DNA from: Rhodoferax sp.
GTDB lineage: Bacteria; Pseudomonadota; Gammaproteobacteria; Burkholderiales; Burkholderiaceae_C
Assembly: GCA_030645355.1 (NCBI GenBank)
Contig: JAUSNJ010000150.1
Location: forward strand, 1-38,075
Reading direction: 5' to 3'
Length of the DNA: 38,075 nucleotides
Position 1 is the first letter of the stretch. Each line of letters starts with the position of its first letter. This document shows positions 7,660 through 16,913 of the stretch, piece after piece. Under the pieces are notes generated by a model. That model worked only from the letters and a program-made list of their open reading frames with translations. It ran no database searches and was not told the DNA's origin. Made by a program: the position numbers and the translations under genes.

Positions 7660-9372
7660 ATGAAAATACAGAAACACATATTGGCAGTCCTGGGTCTTTC
7701 AGCCCTCCTGGGGGCGTGCGGGGGATCGGGCGGCACCGTGGAGGTCGACATGAGCCGCAGCACCAGCTATGGCGCCATTGTTGGCAACAACGACACCGCG
7801 GGCACGGGCACCTACTCCTGGAAAGGCGTGCCCTTTGCCAAACCGCCAGTGGGCGCCTTGCGCTGGAAGGCGCCTGTCGAGCCCGACAGCTGGAGTGGCC
7901 AGCTGGCCACCAAGGCATTCGGCAACGCCTGTCTGCAAAACGGCCGCATCTACGGGCCGGGCGCCAACAACCGCTATGACAGCAGCATTGCCAGCACACT
8001 CAACACGCCAGTGGGCAGCGAGGATTGCCTGACGCTGAACATCTGGCGGCCTGCGGGCGACAGTGCCAATCTGCCCGTCATCGTTTTCGTCTACGGTGGC
8101 AGCAATATCTCGGGCTATTCGGCCGATCCGGTCTACGATGGTGCGGCCCTGGCCAGGGTGGCCAACGCGGTGGTGGTCACGACCAACTATCGGGTCGGTG
8201 TGCTGGGGTTCATGAACTTGCCGCAGATCAAGACCGGCTCCAATGCCGCCGAGGATTCGGGCAATTTTGCGCTGCTCGACATCGTGCAGGCGCTGAAGTT
8301 TGTGAAGAAGAACGCAGCCGCATTTGGCGGCAACGCAGACAACGTCACGCTGATGGGGCAATCTGCCGGTGCCATCAACACCTGGGCGTTGCTGGCCTCG
8401 CCGCTGGCGGCCGGGCTGTTCCACAAGGCGGTGCCCATCAGCGGCGGAATTTCACTGGCCAGCAATCTGCCACCCGGCATGCTGCCCACACTGAATCCTG
8501 CCAGCACCTATCTGGCGCAGGGCAACGCGCTGTTGGCCAAGCTGCTGATTGCGGACGGCAAGGCCAGTGATACCGCCAGTGCCAGCGCCTACATTGCCAC
8601 GCAGACCAGCCCACAGATTGCCGACTACCTCCGGGCCAAGCCAGGCAGCACGATCTTGACCACGCTGCTGGTCAACGGCCTGACCGGGTCCGGGCCTATT
8701 CCGGATGGCGTGGTGCTTCCCACCAATCCGATCGCAGCCATGGCTGCGGGAAGCTATAACAAGGTGCCGGTGCTGGCTGGCAATACGGCGGACGAAGGCA
8801 AATTGTTCGCGCCATTTCTGACGCTGTTGGGTGGCAAGAACGGCCTCAAGATTACCGATGCCGATCGCTTCAACCTGATGGCAAATTTCAACCCGGACCT
8901 GCCCACAACGCTGACTTCGGCCGACATCCTGGATGCCTCCTATCTTCCGGTGACAACACCGGTGACCGGCTTCAACGCCAAGACCGCATTGCTGGGCAGC
9001 GTGTTCACGACGCCCAGTCGCGACAACGTGCTGAACACGCTCATCACGCAGCAGCCCGGCTCGGTGTGGCATTACCAGTTCAACTGGGCACAGGAGCCCG
9101 CTCCCTGGAACGAGGTCTACGGGGCGGCCCATGCCTTTGACCTGCCGTTCCTGTTCGGGAATTTCGGGCCCTCGGTGTTCTCCAACGCCGTGAACAGCAC
9201 GGCCAACAAGCCCGGTCGCCTGGCCCTGTCGGCGGCGATGATGGCCAGCCTGGGTGCCTTTGCGCGAACCGGCAATCCCAACACCACCACGCTGGGTGTC
9301 ACGTGGCAACCCTGGCCCAAGAAGCTGGTGCTGGATGCCTCGTTGACGCAGGCCAGCATTTCGGTCCCCTGA
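7660..9372 (+). CDS. Type B carboxylesterase/lipase family lipoprotein
   Basis: This is a 570-residue alpha/beta-hydrolase of the carboxylesterase type B (cholinesterase-like) family, which hydrolyses carboxylic esters. The start at 7660 follows a good GAGGAG ribosome site and begins a lipoprotein signal peptide with lipobox LLGAC at residue 20, so the enzyme should be anchored in the envelope. The nucleophile is Ser235 in MGQSAGA, the acid Glu379 in TADEGKLF and the histidine His491 in GAAHAFDLPFLFG. The oxyanion strand reads VYGGSN rather than the more usual HGGAF. It is followed by a perfect palindrome that may be a terminator. Its place before an acid transporter and CoA ligase suggests that it frees an acid which is then imported. 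Confidence 0.92.
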   Translation: MKIQKHILAVLGLSALLGACGGSGGTVEVDMSRSTSYGAIVGNNDTAGTGTYSWKGVPFAKPPVGALRWKAPVEPDSWSGQLATKAFGNACLQNGRIYGPGANNRYDSSIASTLNTPVGSEDCLTLNIWRPAGDSANLPVIVFVYGGSNISGYSADPVYDGAALARVANAVVVTTNYRVGVLGFMNLPQIKTGSNAAEDSGNFALLDIVQALKFVKKNAAAFGGNADNVTLMGQSAGAINTWALLASPLAAGLFHKAVPISGGISLASNLPPGMLPTLNPASTYLAQGNALLAKLLIADGKASDTASASAYIATQTSPQIADYLRAKPGSTILTTLLVNGLTGSGPIPDGVVLPTNPIAAMAAGSYNKVPVLAGNTADEGKLFAPFLTLLGGKNGLKITDADRFNLMANFNPDLPTTLTSADILDASYLPVTTPVTGFNAKTALLGSVFTTPSRDNVLNTLITQQPGSVWHYQFNWAQEPAPWNEVYGAAHAFDLPFLFGNFGPSVFSNAVNSTANKPGRLALSAAMMASLGAFARTGNPNTTTLGVTWQPWPKKLVLDASLTQASISVP

Positions 9373-9379
9373 CCCCGCC

Positions 9380-9401
9380 TGGTGTCGTCCGGACGACACC
9401 A
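9380..9401. terminator. 22-bp perfect palindrome after the esterase gene
   Basis: TGGTGTCGTCC at 9380-9390 is followed directly by its exact reverse complement GGACGACACCA at 9391-9401, then TTTGCC. It starts 8 nt past the esterase stop. A hairpin with a 9-bp stem and CCGG loop is the likely form. The short T run makes it a weak to moderate terminator; a regulator site is the alternative. Confidence 0.6.
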
Positions 9402-9482
9402 TTTGCCTGCACGGGTCTGCGCGCGCAGACTCGCGTTCGTTGTTGGCGCTGAATCAGCAATCAAAATAATATGGAGACGGCA

Positions 9483-10634
9483 ATGCGTATGCAATCGCGA
9501 ATTTTCGCCAGGCTGCTGGGGCTGGCTGTGTGTGTTGTCATGCATGGCGCGCATGCCGCGGAGCCGGGCGTTACCGACACCGAAATTCTGCTGGGTCAGC
9601 CGGCCGCGCTGAGCGGCCCTTTGGCAGAATTGGCGCGCGATATCGTCAATGGCTCCAAGGTGTATTTCGACGGCGTCAACGACAAGGGCGGCATCTACGG
9701 ACGCAAGATCCGCATCCTGACCATGGACGACGGCTACGTGGTGGCCAATACCGTCAAGGTCGTGAGCCACATGATTGAAAAGGAGCCGGTGTTCGCGCTG
9801 ATGAACATGACCGGCACCTCCAACGTGGCGGCTGTTCTGCCGCTGCTGGAAAAGGAGAATCCTCCGTTGCCCCTGGTTGCGCCTTTCACCGGGGCCGACC
9901 TGATGCGCACGCCCCCCATCAACCACATCTTCAACGTCCGCGCCAGCTATGGCGATGAAACCGAGAAGATGGTGCAGCACCTGACAACCTTGGGTACCCA
10001 ACGGATTGCGGTGTTGTGGAGCAACAATGGTTTTGGCAAGGACGGGCTGGCCGGTGTCCAGAGGGCGCTGGACAAGCGTGGTCGACAGGTCTATGCCGAT
10101 GCGCCCATCGAACAAAACGCGTCGGACACCGACAAGGCGGTGGCCGCGTTGTACGACAAGCGTCCCGAGGCCATCATCATGATCACGGCGGGCGCACCCA
10201 CGGTAAGTTTCATCAAGAGCTACAACAAGGTGCGCAAGGGCATGCATTTTTACACCCTGTCCGTGATGGGCACCCAGGCCACGCTGCGCGCCCTGGGGGC
10301 TGATGGTGTGGGCGTGGTGGTCAGTACCGTCGTGCCCTTTCCGTGGGATTTCACGCATCCCCTGGCCAGGGAGTACCGTGCTGCCATGCAAAAGGCGGGC
10401 TACACCAATTTGTCTTTCCTGGGGCTGGAAAGTTACATCAATGCCATGGTTTTGGTCGAAGGACTGCGACTGGCCGGCCGGGATCTGAATCGCACCAGGT
10501 TTGTGGCCGCGCTGGCCGGCATGAAACACCTGGACCTGGGCGGCTTCGCCGTGGGTTTTAGCAAAGATTCGCGCCAGGGTTCGCGATTCGTGGGCTTGAC
10601 CATGGTCAGTCCGGGTGAGAAATTCACCAAGTGA
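9483..10634 (+). CDS. ABC transporter substrate-binding protein (Peripla_BP_6, Liv type)
   Basis: This 383-residue periplasmic binding protein belongs to the branched-chain amino acid/amide (HAAT) type. The start at 9483 is chosen because GGAG at 9473-9476 is well placed; an ATG at 9471 is in frame but overlaps that ribosome site. A Sec signal peptide ends at AHA (MQSRIFARLLGLAVCVVMHG...). The mature protein begins with the family pattern VTDTEILLGQPAALSGPLAE and KVYFDGVNDKGGIYGRKI. It is the first of two such proteins near one LivHMGF set. Its position between esterase and CoA ligase suggests a carboxylic or aromatic acid ligand rather than an amino acid. Confidence 0.9.
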   Translation: MRMQSRIFARLLGLAVCVVMHGAHAAEPGVTDTEILLGQPAALSGPLAELARDIVNGSKVYFDGVNDKGGIYGRKIRILTMDDGYVVANTVKVVSHMIEKEPVFALMNMTGTSNVAAVLPLLEKENPPLPLVAPFTGADLMRTPPINHIFNVRASYGDETEKMVQHLTTLGTQRIAVLWSNNGFGKDGLAGVQRALDKRGRQVYADAPIEQNASDTDKAVAALYDKRPEAIIMITAGAPTVSFIKSYNKVRKGMHFYTLSVMGTQATLRALGADGVGVVVSTVVPFPWDFTHPLAREYRAAMQKAGYTNLSFLGLESYINAMVLVEGLRLAGRDLNRTRFVAALAGMKHLDLGGFAVGFSKDSRQGSRFVGLTMVSPGEKFTK

Positions 10635-10723
10635 CAGCTGTCGCGCAGGTACTTTTCGACACTTCCCTTTTGCCTACAAGCTACTATGATTCATTTTCGT
10701 AACCATCGCCACAAGGAGTATCC

Positions 10724-12352
10724 ATGTTAGGGTTAATGCAAAGCCAGCAACTGCTGATTTCGTCGCTGATCGAGTTTGCCGAACGGCACCACGGCGAGGC
10801 AGAGGTGGTATCGCGACGGGTCGAAGGCGACATCCACCGCTACACCTACAAAGAGGTGGCGGCGCGTGCGCGCCAGGTGGCCAATGCGCTGGACAAAATG
10901 GATCTGGCCTTCAGCGACCGTGTTGCGACATTGGCCTGGAATGGATACCGCCATCTGGAACTGTATTTCGGTGTGAGCGGCACCGGGCGTGTTTTGCACA
11001 CCCTCAATCCCCGCTTGCATCCGGACCAGATCGTGTGGATTGCCAACCACGCGGAAGACCAGGTGCTGTGCTTTGACATGACGTTCTTGCCCATAGTCAA
11101 GGCCGTGCACAGCCGTTGCACCACGATCAAGCATTTCATCGCCCTGTGTGACGCTGACGCGCTGCCGGCTGACACCGGTATCCCCGGGCTGCAGAGCTAC
11201 GAGGCCTGGATCGGCAAGCAGCCGACGGCCTACGCCTGGCCACAGTTTGATGAAAACTCGGCATCCAGCATGTGCTACACCAGCGGCACCACGGGCAACC
11301 CCAAGGCCGCGCTGTACAGCCACCGCTCCACCATGCTGCACGCCTATGCCGTGGCCATGCCCGATGTGATGTGCGTGAGCGCACGTGACTCCATCCTGCC
11401 GGTGGTGCCCATGTTCCACGTCAATGCATGGGGCATTCCCTACACCGCCGCAATGACCGGCGCCAAGCTGGTGTTTCCGGGTCCGGCGATGGACGGCAAA
11501 TCGATTTATGAGCTGATCGAAGGCGAGAAGGTGAGCTACGCCGCCGGCGTGCCTACGGTTTGGCAGATGATGCTGGGCCACATGCAGAGCAACAACCTGC
11601 GCTTCTCCACGCTCAAGCGCACGGTCATTGGCGGCTCGGCCTGCCCACCGGCCATGATTACGGCTTTCAACGACCTATACGGTGTCGAGGTGTTGCATGC
11701 CTGGGGCATGACTGAGCTGTCGCCGCTGGGCACCCTTTGCACACTGAAAAACAAGCATCTGGAGCAGAGTGCGGAAGAGAAGATGAAGGTACGCCTCAAG
11801 CAGGGGCGCGGCATTTTTGGCATCGACATGAAGATCGTTGGCGACGACGGCAAGGAGCTTCCCTGGGACGGCAAAGCCTATGGCGACCTGTTGGTCAAGG
11901 GCCCATGGGTCATCTCCGAATACTTCAAGGGCGAGGGTAGTTCACCCCTGGTCGATGGCTGGTTTCCGACCGGCGACGTCGCCACGATTGACCCGGATGG
12001 ATACATGCAGATTACCGACCGCAGCAAGGACGTGATCAAGTCCGGCGGCGAGTGGATCAGTTCCATTGATGTGGAAAACGTGGCCATGGCGCACCCGGCC
12101 GTCGCCATGGCAGCCTGTATAGGCATGAAGCATCCCAAGTGGGATGAGCGCCCCATCATTGCCGTGGTCAAGAAGCCGGGTGCGGAAGTCACGCGGGAGG
12201 AGTTGATCGCGTTCTACGAGGGCAAGACCGCAAAGTGGCAGATTCCCGATGACGTGGTGTTTGTAGAGGCCATTCCATTGGGCGCCACCGGCAAGATGCA
12301 GAAGATCAAGCTGCGTGAACTGTTGAAAGACTACCAGTTGCCGACTGCGTGA
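10724..12352 (+). CDS. Acyl-CoA synthetase, medium-chain AlkK/DmdB-like AMP-forming ligase
   Basis: This 542-residue enzyme of the ANL superfamily makes acyl-CoA from a free acid, ATP and CoA. The start at 10724 has GGAG 5-9 nt upstream. The opening [19 protein letters not shown] resembles AlkK-type medium-chain ligases. Motifs are the P-loop [16 protein letters not shown] near residue 185, [12 protein letters not shown] near 325, the [20 protein letters not shown] hinge region near 420-440, and the catalytic lysine in ATGKMQK near 525. All key residues are present. DmdB (methylmercaptopropionate ligase) belongs to the same group, so the acid could be medium-chain or sulfur-containing. Context fits activation of an imported acid before beta-oxidation. 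Confidence 0.9.
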   Translation: MLGLMQSQQLLISSLIEFAERHHGEAEVVSRRVEGDIHRYTYKEVAARARQVANALDKMDLAFSDRVATLAWNGYRHLELYFGVSGTGRVLHTLNPRLHPDQIVWIANHAEDQVLCFDMTFLPIVKAVHSRCTTIKHFIALCDADALPADTGIPGLQSYEAWIGKQPTAYAWPQFDENSASSMCYTSGTTGNPKAALYSHRSTMLHAYAVAMPDVMCVSARDSILPVVPMFHVNAWGIPYTAAMTGAKLVFPGPAMDGKSIYELIEGEKVSYAAGVPTVWQMMLGHMQSNNLRFSTLKRTVIGGSACPPAMITAFNDLYGVEVLHAWGMTELSPLGTLCTLKNKHLEQSAEEKMKVRLKQGRGIFGIDMKIVGDDGKELPWDGKAYGDLLVKGPWVISEYFKGEGSSPLVDGWFPTGDVATIDPDGYMQITDRSKDVIKSGGEWISSIDVENVAMAHPAVAMAACIGMKHPKWDERPIIAVVKKPGAEVTREELIAFYEGKTAKWQIPDDVVFVEAIPLGATGKMQKIKLRELLKDYQLPTA

Positions 12353-12468
12353 CTGGGGCTGGGATCGTAGTCACCTTGGCGATATGGCATGGGTGGAAAC
12401 CCTTGCCCTGAATCGCCCATTAGCTTGTACTCTTCAGACGTGTGATGAATTTTTATAGGAGATAGTGA

Positions 12469-13701
12469 ATGAAATTTGCTTTTAAGTTGGTTGCCGCTGC
12501 TTCTGTCGTGTTGTGTGCCCAAACTGCCATGGCCCAAAAGGGTGAGACAGTCAAGATCGCCTGGATTGATCCATTGACCGGCCTGATGGGCCCAGTGGGT
12601 TCCAATCAGCTGAAAAGCTTCCAGTTCTTTGCCGAAAAGTTCAGCCAGTCCAATCCGGCTGGCGTCAAGTTTGAAGTCGTGGGCCTGGACAACAAGCTAA
12701 GCCCGACCGAGAGCTTGAATGCACTCAAATCGGCGGTGGACCAGGGCGTTCGCTACATTGCCCAGGGCAATGGATCGTCTGTTGCAGGTGCATTGATCGA
12801 TGCAGTGAGCAAGCACAACGAACGTAACCCTGGCAAGGAAATCATTTTCCTCAACTACGCAGCCGTGGACCCAGACTTCACCAACAGCAAGTGCAACTAC
12901 TGGCACTTCCGTTTTGATGCCGATACGTCCATGAAGATGGAAGCGCTGACCACGTTCATGGCCGACAAGCAGGACAACAAGAAGGTCTACTTGATGAACC
13001 AGACCTACTCGCACGGTCAGCAGGTTGCGAAATTTGCCAAGGAAAACCTGGCACGCAAGCGTCCTGATGTCCAGATCGTGGGTGAAGACCTGCACCCACT
13101 GGCCCAGGTTCGCGACTTTGCGCCGTACATTGCCAAGATCAAGGCATCCGGTGCGGATACGGTGATTACCGGCAACTGGGGCTCTGACCTGTCCTTGTTG
13201 ATCAAGGCGGCCAACGAAAGTGGTTACGACGGCAAGTTCTATACCTATTACACCGGTGTCACGGGGACGCCAACCGCCTTGGGCACCAATGCAGCGGGTC
13301 GCGTGTACCAGGTTGCGTACGCCCACTACAACATGGGTGGCCAGATGGACAAGTGGATGGGCGAGTTCAAGACGAAGTTCAACGACGACTTTTACACCGG
13401 TTCCATCATCACCATTTATTCCATCTTGGGCGAAGCCATGGCCAAGGCCAAATCCACTGACCCGGTCAAGGTGGCTGCGGTCATGGAAGGCATGAAGTTC
13501 AAGAGCTTCAATGGTGAGGTCGAGATGCGCAAGACAGACCACCAGTTGCAGCAGGCCCTGTTCATGACCGTGTGGCAGAAGGCGGACAAGAAGTTCCCCT
13601 ACAGCCCGGAGAACACCACCATGACACTGGCGCCCGTGAAGACGTATGAGCCCTATGTGGCCAGCACGCCAACCAGCTGCCAGATGAAGCGTCCCGGCTA
13701 A
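12469..13701 (+). CDS. Branched-chain amino acid-type ABC transporter substrate-binding protein
   Basis: This is a 410-residue periplasmic binding protein with a clear Sec signal peptide (MKFAFKLVAAASVVLCAQ, cleaved after AMA). The mature part opens GETVKIAWIDPLTGLMGPVG and contains the lobe motifs DTVITGNWGSDLSLLIKAA and FYTYYTGVTGTPTALG. TAGGAGATA precedes the ATG. A strong terminator separates it from livH, a common device that makes binding protein in excess over permease. It is more likely than the protein at 9483 to be the standard partner of LivHMGF because it is adjacent. The ligand is unknown. Confidence 0.92.
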   Translation: MKFAFKLVAAASVVLCAQTAMAQKGETVKIAWIDPLTGLMGPVGSNQLKSFQFFAEKFSQSNPAGVKFEVVGLDNKLSPTESLNALKSAVDQGVRYIAQGNGSSVAGALIDAVSKHNERNPGKEIIFLNYAAVDPDFTNSKCNYWHFRFDADTSMKMEALTTFMADKQDNKKVYLMNQTYSHGQQVAKFAKENLARKRPDVQIVGEDLHPLAQVRDFAPYIAKIKASGADTVITGNWGSDLSLLIKAANESGYDGKFYTYYTGVTGTPTALGTNAAGRVYQVAYAHYNMGGQMDKWMGEFKTKFNDDFYTGSIITIYSILGEAMAKAKSTDPVKVAAVMEGMKFKSFNGEVEMRKTDHQLQQALFMTVWQKADKKFPYSPENTTMTLAPVKTYEPYVASTPTSCQMKRPG

Positions 13702-13725
13702 GCTCACACCGGTAGCACCGGTCTC

Positions 13726-13763
13726 AGGCCCGATTGATGTATATGCGGTCGGGCCTTTCTTTT
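13726..13763 (+). terminator. Rho-independent terminator between binding protein and permease genes
   Basis: AGGCCCGA at 13726-13733 pairs perfectly with TCGGGCCT at 13749-13756, followed by TTCTTTT. It lies 25 nt past the stop of the binding-protein gene and would lower read-through into livHMGF. Confidence 0.88.
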
Positions 13764-13808
13764 GAACGTTGGGATACTGGCGTTGTTGCGGTCGAAAGGT
13801 AGTTGTCG

Positions 13809-14843
13809 ATGGAGTTTTTCATCATTTCCACGCTGAACGGGTTGAGCTACGGACTACTGCTGTTCATGCTCAGTGCTGGTTTGACCCTCATCTTCAGCAT
13901 GATGGGTGTGCTCAACTTTGCGCACGCCAGCTTCTACATGGTGGGCGCATATGTGGGCTACACCCTGTCGGGTGTGTTGGGGTTTTGGCCTGCACTGGTA
14001 ATAGCGCCGGTGGTTGTTGGAGCATTGGGTGCCCTTTTCGAGCGTCTGGCGTTGCGCCGCGTGCACAAGTATGGCCACGTCGCCGAACTGTTGATCACGT
14101 TCGGGCTGTCCTACATCATCTATGAACTGGTGCAGCTCCTTTGGGGCCGTACCGCGCTGGAATTCAATCCGCCCGAGAGCCTGCGTGGCCCTGCTTTCAC
14201 GCTGATCAACCACGCGGTCAATGGCCTGAGTCTGGTCTGGGGCGGCGCGTCGGCCGAGCTGTGCAGCGCGGCCGATGCTACGGTGCGCGTGGTCTGCTCG
14301 CCTTTTCCGCTGACCCGCGCCTTCATGATGTTCGTCGCCTTGCTGATGCTGGTGAGCCTGTGGCTGCTGTTGACCCACACCCGCGTGGGCCTGGTGATCC
14401 AGTCCGCGCTGACACATCCCCACATGGCGGAATCCCTGGGGCATAACGTGCCGCTGGTGTTCATGCTGGTGTTTGGAGCCGGCACTGGGCTCGCGGGTCT
14501 GGCCGGAGTCATTGGTGGCAGTACCTTTGTCACCGAGCCATCCATGGCGGGCACCGTGGGGTCGATCATTTTTGTGGTGGTGGTGGTCGGAGGTTTGGGG
14601 TCACTGTCGGGCGCATTTCTGGCGTCGCTTCTGATTGGGGTGATTCAGACCTTCGCGATCGCGTTCGACTACTCGGTCCTGACCGTCATGGAGCAGGCCG
14701 GACTGAAGATTGGCGATGCACTGCGCAGCAGCTCGGTTGCACAACTCACCCTGTCGCAGGTAGCGCCTATCCTGCCCTACCTGTTCCTGGTGTTGATTCT
14801 GATATTTCGCCCCAGGGGCCTATTGGGCAAGCGGGAAGGTTAA
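13809..14843 (+). CDS. Branched-chain amino acid-type ABC transporter permease (LivH-like)
   Basis: This 344-residue inner-membrane permease opens MEFFIISTLNGLSYGLLLFM and has the LivH signature GLTLIFSMMGVLNFAHASFYMVGAY. GAAAGG at 13794-13799 supports the ATG at 13809; a TTG two codons earlier is too close to it. The late region TFVTEPSMAGTVGSIIFVVV and the end LIFRPRGLLGKREG are typical. It is about 40-50 residues longer than usual LivH because of an extra loop around residues 115-165 containing two Cys (SAELCSAADATVRVVCSPF). It is followed 6 nt later by livM. Confidence 0.92.
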   Translation: MEFFIISTLNGLSYGLLLFMLSAGLTLIFSMMGVLNFAHASFYMVGAYVGYTLSGVLGFWPALVIAPVVVGALGALFERLALRRVHKYGHVAELLITFGLSYIIYELVQLLWGRTALEFNPPESLRGPAFTLINHAVNGLSLVWGGASAELCSAADATVRVVCSPFPLTRAFMMFVALLMLVSLWLLLTHTRVGLVIQSALTHPHMAESLGHNVPLVFMLVFGAGTGLAGLAGVIGGSTFVTEPSMAGTVGSIIFVVVVVGGLGSLSGAFLASLLIGVIQTFAIAFDYSVLTVMEQAGLKIGDALRSSSVAQLTLSQVAPILPYLFLVLILIFRPRGLLGKREG

Positions 14844-14849
14844 GCGGGT

Positions 14850-16121
14850 ATGAAATCTATGAAAACGGGGCGCGTGGTCGTATGGGGCCTCTTTGCGCTC
14901 GTCTTATTGCTGGCCCCTAGCGTATTTGACAGTGGTTTGTCGGTCACCATGTTGTCCCAGATGGGCATTGCCATCATTGCCTGCCTGTCGTTCAACATGC
15001 TGTTGGGCCAGGGCGGCATGTTGAGCTTTGGCCATGCGGTCTACACCGGGTTGGGTTCTTATATGGCCATCCATGCCCTCAATGCGGTGGGGCGCGGCAG
15101 TCTGCCGATACCCGTCAGCGCCGTGCCTCTGGTGGGCGGGCTGGCTGGTATGGCGTTTGCCGTGCTGTTCGGGTTTGTCACCACGCGCAAGTCAGGCAAC
15201 ACCTTTGCCATGATTACGCTGGGCATGGCTGAACTGGTGTTTGCCATGTCGTTGATGTTTTCGGACTTCTTCGGTGGTGAAGCGGGGGTCTCGGGCAACC
15301 GCGTCATCGGTCAACCGTTCATGGGCATCAACTTTGCATCGGCCTCGCAGGTGTACTACCTGATTGCGGCTTACACCTTCGTGTCGGTGGCACTGATGTT
15401 TGCTTTTACCGGTACGCCCTTGGGGCGCATGCTCAACGCGGTGCGCGACAACCCGGAGCGTGTCGAGTTCATTGGCTACAACCCCCAGCGCATTCGCTAC
15501 ACGGCGTTCATCATCGCCGGGTTTTTTGCCGGCGTTTCGGGCGGCCTGGCAGCGCTGAACTTCGAGATCGTGACGGCCGAAGTCGTGGGGGCTGGCCGCT
15601 CGGGCGCTTACCTGCTGTTCACCTTTCTGGGTGGTGCCACGTTCTTCTTCGGCCCCATCATTGGTGCGGTGCTGATGGTGCTGGCGTTTGTGATGCTCAG
15701 CGAGTTGACCAAGGCCTGGCTGCTGTACCTGGGGTTGACGTTCCTGTTCATGGTCATGTATGCGCCAGGCGGGATTGCCAGCCTGATCATGATGAACCTG
15801 CGCGTGGCCAAGTTTGGCAAGCTCAAAGGCTTGTGGTCCACCTACCTTGCGATGGCCGTTACCGGATTGACGGGCCTCTTTGGTGTGGGCGCTATTCTGG
15901 AAATGGTCTACCACCGCAAGCTCAACGCGACCCTGGGTTCCGAGCTGCATTACCTGGGTGCCACGCTGGACGCTTCCAGTGTCGGTAGCTGGCTGGGCAT
16001 GGTCGCCGTGATGGCGGTAGGCCTGGGTTTGTTCGAGATGGTGCGCAGGAGGTTCATCAAACAGTGGGGCCTGATACAGGAAGATATTGAGAGTGAACTC
16101 AAGCGAAGGGAGGCCCTATGA
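14850..16121 (+). CDS. Branched-chain amino acid-type ABC transporter permease (LivM-like), C-terminally extended
   Basis: This 423-residue permease has LivM features: SFNMLLGQGGMLSFGHAVYT, the DNPERVEFIGYNPQRIRYTA cytoplasmic loop, and the AYLLFTFLGGATFFFGPIIGA transmembrane segment. Usual LivM is near 300-350 residues. Here about 90 more follow the normal end (after YAPGGIASLIMM), with two further hydrophobic segments and a charged tail ending EDIESELKRREAL. The ATG at 14850 or the one at 14859 could be used. The stop overlaps the livG start by 4 nt (ATGA). Confidence 0.92.
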   Translation: MKSMKTGRVVVWGLFALVLLLAPSVFDSGLSVTMLSQMGIAIIACLSFNMLLGQGGMLSFGHAVYTGLGSYMAIHALNAVGRGSLPIPVSAVPLVGGLAGMAFAVLFGFVTTRKSGNTFAMITLGMAELVFAMSLMFSDFFGGEAGVSGNRVIGQPFMGINFASASQVYYLIAAYTFVSVALMFAFTGTPLGRMLNAVRDNPERVEFIGYNPQRIRYTAFIIAGFFAGVSGGLAALNFEIVTAEVVGAGRSGAYLLFTFLGGATFFFGPIIGAVLMVLAFVMLSELTKAWLLYLGLTFLFMVMYAPGGIASLIMMNLRVAKFGKLKGLWSTYLAMAVTGLTGLFGVGAILEMVYHRKLNATLGSELHYLGATLDASSVGSWLGMVAVMAVGLGLFEMVRRRFIKQWGLIQEDIESELKRREAL

Positions 16122-16912
16122 GCTCCACTAACCAGGCCACAACAACTCCCGCGTTGGAGTTGCGGGATTTGCGCAAGAGTTTCGGCAAGTCGGAGATTAT
16201 TCGGGGTGTCAACCTGGCGGTGCGTGCGGGTGAGCGGGTTGCGGTGATTGGCCCCAATGGCGCTGGAAAATCCACGCTGTTCAATTTGATCAGCGGCCGT
16301 TTCGAGGCCAGCAGTGGCGATGTCATCCTGCACGGCGAACGCATCATTGGACTCAAGCCGTTCGAGATCAACCGCAAGGGCCTGTCGCGCAGCTTCCAGA
16401 TTACCAACATCTTTCCACAACTCAGTGTGTTCGAGAACCTGCGTTGCAGTGTGCTGTGGAGCCTTGGCTACAAATACACATTCCTGAAGTTTCTGGTCAA
16501 TCTGGACGACGCCAACGCCCGGGCCAAAGAGTTGATGGAAATGATCAACCTGGACAAGAAGCGCGACGTGCTGGCCGTCAACCTCACGTATGCCGAACAG
16601 CGTGCGCTGGAGATTGGCATCACCATTGGCGGTGGCGCCAGCGTGGTGTTGCTGGACGAGCCTACGGCCGGCATGAGCCGCAGTGAAACCACGCGTTTCA
16701 TTGCCCTGATCAAGTCGGTGACCGAAGGCAAGACGCTGTTGACTGTCGAGCACGACATGGGCGTGGTGTTTGGACTGGCCGACCGGATTGCGGTGGTGGT
16801 CTATGGGGAGGTAATTGCTTTTGACACCCCTGATGCTGTGCGGGCCAATGCCAAGGTACAGGAGGCGTATTTGGGTTCGTCGGTGGCCGACGCACAGGCG
16901 GGAGGACACTGA
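16118..16912 (+). CDS. ABC transporter ATP-binding protein (LivG-like)
   Basis: This is a 264-residue ATPase with Walker A GPNGAGKST (Lys51) and Walker B VVLLDEPTAGMS. The LivG C-terminal extension ends AYLGSSVADAQAGGH. The ABC signature reads LTYAEQRALEIG near residue 156, in place of the usual LSYGQ/E-QR; the second glycine position is Ala. This would change the contact with the gamma-phosphate across the dimer. The gene is translationally coupled to livM and stops 1 nt before livF. Confidence 0.93.
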   Translation: MSSTNQATTTPALELRDLRKSFGKSEIIRGVNLAVRAGERVAVIGPNGAGKSTLFNLISGRFEASSGDVILHGERIIGLKPFEINRKGLSRSFQITNIFPQLSVFENLRCSVLWSLGYKYTFLKFLVNLDDANARAKELMEMINLDKKRDVLAVNLTYAEQRALEIGITIGGGASVVLLDEPTAGMSRSETTRFIALIKSVTEGKTLLTVEHDMGVVFGLADRIAVVVYGEVIAFDTPDAVRANAKVQEAYLGSSVADAQAGGH

Positions 16913-16913
16913 G

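Noticed and set aside
9117..10529. A 470-codon minus-strand open frame across the esterase end and the first binding protein
   Set aside because: It crosses two real genes and the palindrome between them, and shows no domain.
12388..12412. Imperfect stem GGCATGGGT/ACCCTTGCC after the CoA-ligase gene
   Set aside because: One mismatch in the arms and no T run; too weak to call a terminator.
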